Below are positions 6,568-10,633 of a stretch of DNA of 10,633 bases, piece after piece; position 1 is the first letter of the stretch; every line of letters begins with the position of its first letter. The position numbers and the translations under genes were made by a program. The notes beneath the pieces are model-generated. The model was not told where the DNA came from, searched no databases, and saw nothing but the letters and a program-made list of their open reading frames with translations. This stretch comes from Candidatus Methanomethylophilaceae archaeon (GTDB lineage: Archaea; Thermoplasmatota; Thermoplasmata; Methanomassiliicoccales; Methanomethylophilaceae): assembly GCA_017475875.1 (NCBI GenBank), contig JAFVET010000115.1, positions 1 through 10,633 of the forward strand. The letters are read 5' to 3'.

Positions 6568-7065
6568 ATGGTAACGCCCAACCCTGAATTTGCGAAAGAG
6601 ATCGCGGCTGCCGGCGGCGAAATGGTCAAGATGTGCTTCCAGTGCGGAACCTGTACCGCGGGTTGCCCCTCTGGAAGGCGCACCTCCTACAGAGTCAGAA
6701 AGCTCATGAGGATGGCCCAGCTCGGACTCAAGGACGAGATCATCGCCAGCGACGAACTCTGGGAGTGCAGCACCTGCTACACCTGCGTCGAGAGGTGCCC
6801 CAGGCAGGTCCCCATCGTCGATATCGTGGTCGCGCTCAGGAACATCTCCGTCGCCGAAGGTCACATGAGGCCCCAGCACAAGGGAACCGCCAAGAACTTC
6901 GCCAAGATCGGACACACCGTCAAGGTGGACGACAAGATCACCGCCCTCAGGGGACAGATCGGACTCGCAGAGGTACCGCCCACCGTCCTCGCCAACGAGA
7001 AGGCAATGGCCGACGTCAGCAAGATCCTGGCCCTCACCGGCTTCGACAAGATCGTTCAGGAGTGA
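6568..7065 (+). CDS. hdrC: Heterodisulfide reductase subunit C
   Basis: HdrC is the electron-relay subunit of the soluble heterodisulfide reductase, which reduces the CoM-S-S-CoB disulfide made in the last step of methanogenesis. The 165 residues contain two classical [4Fe-4S] motifs: Cys23-X2-Cys26-X2-Cys29-X3-Cys33 (CFQCGTCTAGCP) and Cys67-X2-Cys70-X2-Cys73-X3-Cys77 (CSTCYTCVERCP), the second followed by the family's PRQVPIVDIV. The C-terminal third is helical. Electrons pass from the flavoprotein HdrA through these clusters to HdrB. The gene is followed after five bases by hdrB, the standard hdrC-hdrB order, and no hdrA lies in the window. The start is the first ATG after the TATA box, and no Shine-Dalgarno is evident. 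Confidence 0.93.
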   Translation: MVTPNPEFAKEIAAAGGEMVKMCFQCGTCTAGCPSGRRTSYRVRKLMRMAQLGLKDEIIASDELWECSTCYTCVERCPRQVPIVDIVVALRNISVAEGHMRPQHKGTAKNFAKIGHTVKVDDKITALRGQIGLAEVPPTVLANEKAMADVSKILALTGFDKIVQE

Positions 7066-7066
7066 T
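7058..7066 (+). promoter_or_regulatory. Shine-Dalgarno for hdrB
   Basis: AGGAGTGAT overlaps the hdrC stop codon (TGA 7063-7065) and precedes ATG 7071, giving coupled translation of the two subunits. Confidence 0.65.
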
Positions 7067-7070
7067 TCAG

Positions 7071-7916
7071 ATGGCAAAATACGCATTCTTCCTCGGTTGC
7101 ATCGCACCCCTCAGATACCCCGGAATCGAGAAGTCCACCAGAGAGGTCTGCAAAGCCCTCGGTGTCGAACTCGTCGACCTCAAGGACGCGAGCTGCTGCC
7201 CCGCCCCCGGAGTCATCAGGGCGTTCAACAAGAAGACCTGGCTCGCCGCCGCCGCGAGGAACCTCGCGCTCGCCGAGAAGGAGGGTCTCGAGATCGTCAC
7301 AATCTGCAACGGTTGCTACGGATCCCTCTTCGACGCCGCCTACGAGCTGGCCCACGAGCCCGAACTCCTCGAGGAGGTCAACAAGATCCTCGCCGAGATC
7401 GGCATGCACTACAACGGCACCACCAAGGTCCACCACTTCGCAGAGGTCCTCCACAGGGAGGTCGGAGTCGAGAAGATCAAGGAGAAGGTCACCAACCCCC
7501 TGTCCTACCAGGTCGCCGCCTTCTACGGATGCCACTTCCTCAAGCCCAGCAACATCAAGAACATCGACGACCCCGAAGACCCGTCCATCCTCGACGAGCT
7601 CATCGAGGCCACCGGTGCCAAGAGCATGCCGAGGAAGCAGAAGGTCCTGTGCTGCGGTGCCGGAGGAGGTCTCAAGGCCGCCTTCGGAGACGTCGCCAAG
7701 AAGTTCACCGAGACCAACCTCGAGAACATGAAGGAGTCCGGAGCCCAGTACATCATCGATGTCTGTCCGTTCTGCCACCTCCAGTTCGACGGAGTCCAGA
7801 AGGAGCTCGGATACAACATCCCCGTCCTCCACCTCTCCCAGCTCATCGGACTTTCCATGGGTATGACCGCGGAAGATCTCGCACTCTCTGCGCACATCAC
7901 CCCTGTCACCCTTTGA
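7071..7916 (+). CDS. hdrB: Heterodisulfide reductase subunit B (catalytic)
   Basis: HdrB is the catalytic subunit that cleaves the CoM-S-S-CoB heterodisulfide on two noncubane [4Fe-4S] clusters. The 281 residues carry two complete cysteine-rich CCG domains. The first is Cys10-X31-Cys42-Cys43-X35-Cys79-X2-Cys82 (SCCPAPG, CNGC). The second is Cys154-X39-Cys194-Cys195-X36-Cys232-X2-Cys235 (YGCH, CCGAGGG, CPFC). These match the family pattern CX31-39CCX35-36CXXC, so no cluster ligand is missing. Length is usual for HdrB. It is the second gene of the hdrCB operon, starting five bases after hdrC with a strong Shine-Dalgarno, and a hairpin/U-tract follows it. The HdrA partner must be encoded elsewhere. 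Paralogous CCG-domain proteins exist, but adjacency to hdrC with full motifs makes HdrB the best call. Confidence 0.94.
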   Translation: MAKYAFFLGCIAPLRYPGIEKSTREVCKALGVELVDLKDASCCPAPGVIRAFNKKTWLAAAARNLALAEKEGLEIVTICNGCYGSLFDAAYELAHEPELLEEVNKILAEIGMHYNGTTKVHHFAEVLHREVGVEKIKEKVTNPLSYQVAAFYGCHFLKPSNIKNIDDPEDPSILDELIEATGAKSMPRKQKVLCCGAGGGLKAAFGDVAKKFTETNLENMKESGAQYIIDVCPFCHLQFDGVQKELGYNIPVLHLSQLIGLSMGMTAEDLALSAHITPVTL

Positions 7917-7929
7917 AACCCTAATCAGC

Positions 7930-7957
7930 GATGGGGCCTGTCCCCATCACCGTTTTT
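7930..7957 (+). terminator. Intrinsic-type terminator of hdrCB
   Basis: A perfect 7-bp stem (GATGGGG 7930-7936 with CCCCATC 7942-7948) and a 5-base loop are followed by ACCG and TTTTT at 7953-7957, continuing CTTT. It starts 14 bases after the hdrB stop. Confidence 0.75.
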
Positions 7958-8150
7958 CTTTGTTCACTTACTTCGAGATTACACCACAATGTATCCAATT
8001 GTGGCGAGTTTACATTAAGTTTTGTAGAGTGAATTTTAAATATATGCGGTACCAAACTAATTAGGATAATAATATCCTTTTTAGGATAATTTTGATATGC
8101 TGGCTATAGTCAGAAATCAGCATGGTCACCTGTTCTTCGTCCCACTCAAT
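7958..8150. promoter_or_regulatory. AT-rich regulatory gap with repeats; possible small RNA
   Basis: This stretch has no ORF I trust. It holds a perfect 7-bp inverted repeat (CCACAAT 7984-7990 with ATTGTGG 7998-8004), a TATA-like TTTAAATATA at 8036-8045, and a 10-bp direct repeat TTAGGATAAT at 8061-8070 and 8081-8090 with the inverted half-site TATCCT between. A 6-bp stem follows (ATGCTG 8097-8102 with CAGCAT 8118-8123). A transcript from the 8036 promoter would begin near 8065, inside the repeats, so either a second eS1 promoter under a repressor or a short noncoding RNA is possible. Confidence 0.4.
8061..8090. repeat. Three AGGATA half-sites spaced ten bases apart
   Basis: AGGATA at 8063-8068, its complement TATCCT at 8073-8078, and AGGATA again at 8083-8088. 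The first pair is a perfect inverted repeat with a 4-base spacer, and the outer two lie in identical 10-mers exactly 20 bases apart. The ten-base spacing places all sites on one DNA face, as for cooperative protein binding. Confidence 0.6.
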
Positions 8151-8160
8151 CTTTATATAC
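8151..8160 (+). promoter_or_regulatory. TATA box for the eS1 gene
   Basis: CTTTATATAC is centred about 42 bases before ATG 8198, giving a leader of some 15-20 bases that contains the Shine-Dalgarno AGGAG at 8184-8188. Confidence 0.6.
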
Positions 8161-8197
8161 AACTAAAAAATGGTCCGAATCATAGGAGTTGTCATAA

Positions 8198-8893
8198 ATG
8201 GCACCAGCAAAAAGGAGCAAGGCCAACGCAGGCCGTAAAGTGAAGGACAAGTGGAAGGCAAAAGAGTGGTACAAGATCCACGCCCCCCGCATGTTCAACG
8301 AGGCCGAGATCGGAGAGACCCCCGCCGCGGACCCCGAGTACGTCATCGGACGTACCGTCGAGGTAACCGTCCAGGACCTCACCGGGGATTTCTCCAAGAT
8401 GCACATCAAGCTGAAGTTCAAGGTCAACGAGATCGAGGGCACCGATGCCAAGACCGTCTTCATCGGCCACGAACTCACCAGCGACTACGTCAGGAGGCTC
8501 ACCCGCCGCAGAAAGACCAAGACCGACCACGTCGTCGACGTCGTCACCAAGGACGGGTTCACCTACAGGATCAAAACCATGTCCATCGCCGAGAGGCGTA
8601 TCCAATCCTCCCAGGAAGACGCCATGAGGAGGATCATCGAGGAAACCCTCGTCGCCACCGCCAAAGAGAAGACCCTGTCCGAGATGGTCAAGGACATCGT
8701 CTCCGGTGACGCCGCCAAGAACCTGGCCAGGGCCTGCCACGTCGTCATCCCCATCAAGAGGGTCGAGCTCCGCAAGTCCGAGGTCCTTGCGTTCGGAGAG
8801 GGAACTCCCGAATCCATCATCCCCGAGGCCGAGCCTGTCGAAGAGGCCGCCGAAGAGGAACCCGCAACGGAAGAAGCCGCTGCCGAGGAATGA
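8198..8893 (+). CDS. rps3ae: Small-subunit ribosomal protein eS1 (S3Ae)
   Basis: This is a component of the archaeal/eukaryotic-type 30S subunit, located near the mRNA exit. The 231 residues begin with a basic tail (MAPAKRSKANAGRKVKDKWK) and WYKIHAPRMFNEAEIGETPA, the characteristic eS1 N-terminus. Next come GRTVEVTVQDLTGDFSKMHI, GHELTSDYVRRLTRRRKTK, and SIAERRIQSSQEDAMRRIIE, all family hallmarks, and the core ends near IPIKRVELRKSEVL. Beyond about residue 203 is a tail almost wholly of Glu, Ala and Pro; extended acidic tails on ribosomal proteins are unusual compared with shorter archaeal homologues. It has a clear TATA box, a Shine-Dalgarno AGGAG nine bases before the ATG, and a UUCG-loop hairpin downstream. 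It is monocistronic here. Confidence 0.95.
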   Translation: MAPAKRSKANAGRKVKDKWKAKEWYKIHAPRMFNEAEIGETPAADPEYVIGRTVEVTVQDLTGDFSKMHIKLKFKVNEIEGTDAKTVFIGHELTSDYVRRLTRRRKTKTDHVVDVVTKDGFTYRIKTMSIAERRIQSSQEDAMRRIIEETLVATAKEKTLSEMVKDIVSGDAAKNLARACHVVIPIKRVELRKSEVLAFGEGTPESIIPEAEPVEEAAEEEPATEEAAAEE

Positions 8894-8900
8894 ACTTCTT

Positions 8901-8918
8901 ACCGGCCTTCGGGCCGGT
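8901..8918 (+). terminator. UUCG-tetraloop hairpin after eS1
   Basis: A perfect 7-bp stem ACCGGCC/GGCCGGT closes a TTCG tetraloop, 7 bases after the eS1 stop. It is followed by ATTTATCTT rather than a T-run. The insertion sequence begins only about 10 bases beyond and may have displaced the original U-tract (T8 at 10441-10448). Confidence 0.6.
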
Positions 8919-8927
8919 CATTTATCT

Positions 8928-8946
8928 TAAGTTGAAAAAGTGGTCC
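8928..8946 (+). repeat. Left 19-bp inverted repeat of the insertion sequence
   Basis: TAAGTTGAAAAAGTGGTCC, identical to the reverse complement of 10414-10432. This is the transposase 3' side of the element. Confidence 0.85.
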
Positions 8947-9235
8947 TTGTCTGGAAAAGGACATTTTCGATATTTTAAATTGAGTGCAGACCTAGAGCGT
9001 TCGCTGGGGTATGATAGAAAACCGATGCTGTATCGGCCGTTTGTGAGGATGATTTTCATCCGCGGACCAATTTATCTCCGGCGCCGGTCAGAACCGGCGG
9101 CCTTCTGGCTCCGATCTCGCGAACGGACCTTTGGACAAGTTTTTTGTACGAAGGTATGGGGCGAATCCATCCGACAAAAAGAGTCTCTGTCTCTAAGGTC
9201 CGGACGGTGCGCATTTGGACCATCCTATCGCATCC
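8947..9235 (-). ncRNA. Candidate bridge RNA region of the IS110-family element
   Basis: This noncoding stretch lies downstream of the transposase and inside the inverted repeat. It contains three consecutive perfect hairpins: 5-bp 9022-9026/9032-9036, 6-bp 9047-9052/9056-9061 with a TTT loop, and 7-bp 9082-9088/9093-9099 with a CAGA loop. IS1111-type elements encode at this end the RNA that pairs with donor and target DNA. The exact RNA ends, strand and guide loops cannot be fixed by eye. Confidence 0.45.
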
Positions 9236-10288
9236 TCAGAATTTGTACGGCTCCCGGGACTTCAGTATCCTGAAGACCATCTTCGACATCTTGTTCCCTG
9301 CCGCAGTCAGCGCCTTCTTATGAGGGAAACCGCGGTTCATGAGCCGGTCGTACATCTGCGACACTGGGGAAAGCCTGTCCTCGTCTGTCTTGATGTGGAC
9401 GAACGTGCTCTGGAGAAGCATCTTCCTGGCGGTCTCATCACCTCTTCTGGTGATGGAGCAGCGGGGCGCGGAGTTGGCCGACTCTCTTTGTGCAGGCACG
9501 ATTCCGAAATAGGCTGCAAAGGCCTTGTCGTTACGGAATCTGTCGATATCGACGATCATCGACACGACGTATGCCGTCGTTATCAGTCCGAATCCGGGTA
9601 CAGTGGAGAGCAGCCTGAACATCTCGTCGTCGGCGAACTCCTTCCTGATGGCCTTCTCGCACGCGTGGATCCTATCTTTGAAGTCACGCGCACGGGTGAT
9701 CAGCAGGCTCAAGGTATCGTCCGCTATCAGGTCAAGCGTCCTGAGGTTGGCGACCGAGGTTATGTCCCTGGACATGTTCTCTATCTTGATCCCGCGCAGG
9801 AGCATGTAGGATTTGATCTGACGTCTGGTGTCCGAGAGCATCTCGGACTCCCAGGCGTAGATCCTGCAGAGCTGTCTCCTGTCCATCCATTTCCTGTCGA
9901 CTATCAGGCAATCGGAGAATTCGAACTCTCCGAGCAGACGCCTTCTCATGTAATGTGCGAGCTCGTAGCAATCGTGCTGGTCGGTCTTCTTCACCGATTT
10001 GGTTATCCTGAAGAGGTCCGTGGCATGGGCGACCACGACCGTCAGGTCGAGGTCGGTCATCATCCAGAAGACCTCATGCGATTTGGTGGAGTTCTCGATC
10101 AGGATGCAATGTTCTATCCCATTCAAGAACAGGGCCACCTTGGCGTAACCGGGACGGTCGCTGTAGAAATTCTTGAAGCTTCTATTGAAGTCTTCTGCGA
10201 CTGCGAGCATTTCCAGGTCCGATTCTTCCAAAGGGACGGCGTAAGCCGTCGTCTTGGAAGAATGGACGTCCATTCCTATCGCTAACAT
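9236..10288 (-). CDS. IS110-family DEDD transposase (RNA-guided recombinase type)
   Basis: The protein has 350 residues. The N-terminal RuvC-like DEDD domain shows Asp7 in MLAIGMDVHSS, Glu65 in LIENS, and Asp103 and Asp106 in KKTDQHD. The C-terminal Transposase_20 domain shows STVPGFG (228-234), AAYFGIVPAQRESANSAPR (258-276), with Ser270 or Ser273 as the likely nucleophilic serine, and SITRRGDETARKMLLQ. Members of this family recombine DNA using an element-encoded bridge RNA. The frame is open further upstream to 10420, but ATG 10288 starts the conserved domain and is preceded by GGGAG at a suitable distance, so it is the real start. All catalytic positions are present and there is no frameshift, so the gene appears functional. 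It runs toward eS1. Confidence 0.9.
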   Translation of the reverse strand: MLAIGMDVHSSKTTAYAVPLEESDLEMLAVAEDFNRSFKNFYSDRPGYAKVALFLNGIEHCILIENSTKSHEVFWMMTDLDLTVVVAHATDLFRITKSVKKTDQHDCYELAHYMRRRLLGEFEFSDCLIVDRKWMDRRQLCRIYAWESEMLSDTRRQIKSYMLLRGIKIENMSRDITSVANLRTLDLIADDTLSLLITRARDFKDRIHACEKAIRKEFADDEMFRLLSTVPGFGLITTAYVVSMIVDIDRFRNDKAFAAYFGIVPAQRESANSAPRCSITRRGDETARKMLLQSTFVHIKTDEDRLSPVSQMYDRLMNRGFPHKKALTAAGNKMSKMVFRILKSREPYKF

Positions 10289-10310
10289 GTGATCAGTCTC
10301 CCTTTCAGAG

Positions 10311-10398
10311 ACCACACAAACGCTCGCACAGACCAGCGGTAGATTAATTAGGTTTGAGGTAAGTGAACGAACTGGCCCGTTCGTTGTGTTTGTGTGGT
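10311..10398. repeat. Nested inverted repeats upstream of the transposase
   Basis: A perfect 11-bp inverted repeat (ACCACACAAAC 10311-10321 with GTTTGTGTGGT 10388-10398) encloses a 7-bp hairpin (AACGAAC 10366-10372 with GTTCGTT 10379-10385) and a minus-strand TATA-like element (10341-10350). A transcript starting from that TATA would contain only one outer arm, so the outer repeat may act as DNA, for example as a recombinase or regulator site. Confidence 0.5.
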
Positions 10399-10413
10399 AA
10401 CATCTCAATAGAC

Positions 10414-10432
10414 GGACCACTTTTTCAACTTA
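10414..10432 (-). repeat. Right 19-bp inverted repeat of the insertion sequence
   Basis: GGACCACTTTTTCAACTTA, the exact inverse of 8928-8946, marking the transposase 5' side of the element. Confidence 0.85.
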
Positions 10433-10501
10433 GAGGCCAGTTTTTTTTGACCAATTGGAATGAACAAAACAGCATCGATTTTCATTTCTTTTCGTAGTAA
10501 T

Positions 10502-10509
10502 GTTTTAAA
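10502..10509 (+). promoter_or_regulatory. TATA-like promoter for the right-edge gene
   Basis: GTTTTAAA-type sequence about 42 bases before ATG 10547, outside the insertion sequence. It allows a leader of about 17 bases with the Shine-Dalgarno AGGAGA at 10534-10539. Confidence 0.5.
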
Positions 10510-10546
10510 TCAAATCACCAATAACCAATCATCAGGAGAATATCCC

Positions 10547-10633
10547 ATGAAAGGCTGGTTAACAATCGGACTCTGTATCGCTGGAATCCTCGGATTCATT
10601 GGAATCCTCGTTCTGATCAACATGCTGATGAGC
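10547..10633 (+). CDS. Putative membrane protein, 5' part only
   Basis: The first 29 codons run off the right edge: MKGWLTIGLCIAGILGFIGI followed by LVLINMLMS. After two charged or polar residues the sequence is one continuous hydrophobic segment with Gly-X3-Gly spacing, so it is a membrane-spanning helix or an uncleaved signal anchor. AGGAGA at 10534-10539, seven bases before the ATG, and an upstream TATA support this start. The family cannot be named from so little. The gene is separated from eS1 by the insertion sequence and may once have followed it directly. Confidence 0.6.
   Translation, partial: MKGWLTIGLCIAGILGFIGILVLINMLMS

Larger units (their letters stand above)
8928..10432 (-). 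mobile_element. IS110-family (IS1111-like) insertion sequence
   Basis: The element spans about 1.5 kb and is bounded by a perfect 19-bp inverted repeat (8928-8946 and 10414-10432). It encloses one DEDD transposase gene on the minus strand, about 125 noncoding bases before that gene and about 290 after it. Terminal or subterminal inverted repeats plus the longer noncoding end downstream of the transposase fit the IS1111 subgroup, whose bridge RNA lies at that end. The IS110 group proper lacks such repeats and keeps its RNA upstream. The true tips may lie a few bases outside the repeats, and no clear target duplication is visible. The transposase is intact, so the element may be active. Confidence 0.8.

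Noticed and set aside
6633..7070. In-frame upstream extension of hdrB through hdrC
   Set aside because: The extension lies out of frame within hdrC, is Arg/Gln-rich nonsense, and the HdrB N-terminus begins exactly at ATG 7071 with a Shine-Dalgarno.
8097..8243. Small plus-strand ORF beginning MLAIVRNQHGH upstream of eS1
   Set aside because: It runs out of frame across the eS1 TATA box, Shine-Dalgarno and first codons, which makes translation implausible.
8890..9273. 127-codon plus-strand ORF crossing the left end of the insertion sequence
   Set aside because: It spans the terminator, the inverted repeat and the hairpin cluster, and ends inside the transposase gene on the other strand; no start signal.
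9215..10285. 356-codon plus-strand ORF opposite the transposase
   Set aside because: The minus strand shows all IS110-family motifs; the plus translation has none and no start signals.
7963..10368. GTAAGTGAAC shared in inverted orientation near 7963-7972 and 10359-10368
   Set aside because: A single 10-base match between two sites in a 10-kb window is expected by chance, and the flanks do not extend it.
10289..10420. 44-residue N-terminal extension of the transposase
   Set aside because: It would include the inverted-repeat leader. The conserved domain starts at ATG 10288, preceded by GGGAG.

Overview
The window looks like a chromosomal segment of a methanogenic archaeon, most likely of the order Methanomassiliicoccales (Thermoplasmata). 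The evidence is an hdrC-hdrB pair, archaeal ribosomal protein eS1 (S3Ae), archaeal Sec61-beta, a class I lysyl-tRNA synthetase, an archaeal iron-sulfur flavoprotein, TATA-box promoters, and coding sequence rich in C/G third positions with heavy AGG use for arginine. No recognised complete gene ends in TAG, which fits a pyrrolysine-using lineage but does not prove it. The order is inferred from gene content and composition, not from a database comparison.

Layout. 1-564: the 3' part of an unrecognised gene whose reading frame breaks at 217-229. A canonical -1 slippery heptamer lies exactly in the 13-base overlap with the next open frame, so this is either programmed frameshifting or a recent or sequencing frameshift. 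584-611: hairpin/U-tract terminator. 721-2016: CPA2-type cation/proton antiporter, converging on an Isf-type iron-sulfur flavoprotein (2068-2682, minus) across a shared hairpin terminator. 2818-2982 (minus): the 54-residue Sec61-beta translocon subunit. 3267-3905: an acidic helical protein I do not recognise. 4096-6479: class I LysRS followed 26 bases later by a winged-helix regulator with a binding-protein-like C-terminal half. 6568-7916: hdrC and hdrB, two subunits of heterodisulfide reductase, closed by a strong terminator. 7917-8197: an AT-rich, repeat-bearing regulatory gap. 8198-8893: eS1.

Right of eS1 sits an insertion sequence of the IS110/IS1111 type (about 8928-10432). It has perfect 19-bp inverted ends, a 350-residue DEDD transposase on the minus strand, and a structured noncoding stretch of about 290 bases downstream of the transposase, where a bridge RNA would be expected for the IS1111 subgroup. 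The window ends in the first 29 codons of a membrane protein.

How the genes fit together. HdrBC serves the energy metabolism of a methanogen, reducing the CoM-S-S-CoB heterodisulfide. LysRS, eS1 and Sec61-beta are translation and secretion housekeeping genes. The antiporter and Isf plausibly handle ion homeostasis and redox or oxygen stress. Several first genes of transcripts have a TATA box only about 23-33 bases before the ATG, suggesting leaderless or near-leaderless mRNAs. Downstream operon genes (hdrB, the regulator) and eS1 carry clear Shine-Dalgarno sequences.

The two most notable signals are the slippery heptamer at 217-223 and the IS110-family element with candidate bridge RNA. No CRISPR array, rRNA or tRNA was seen.
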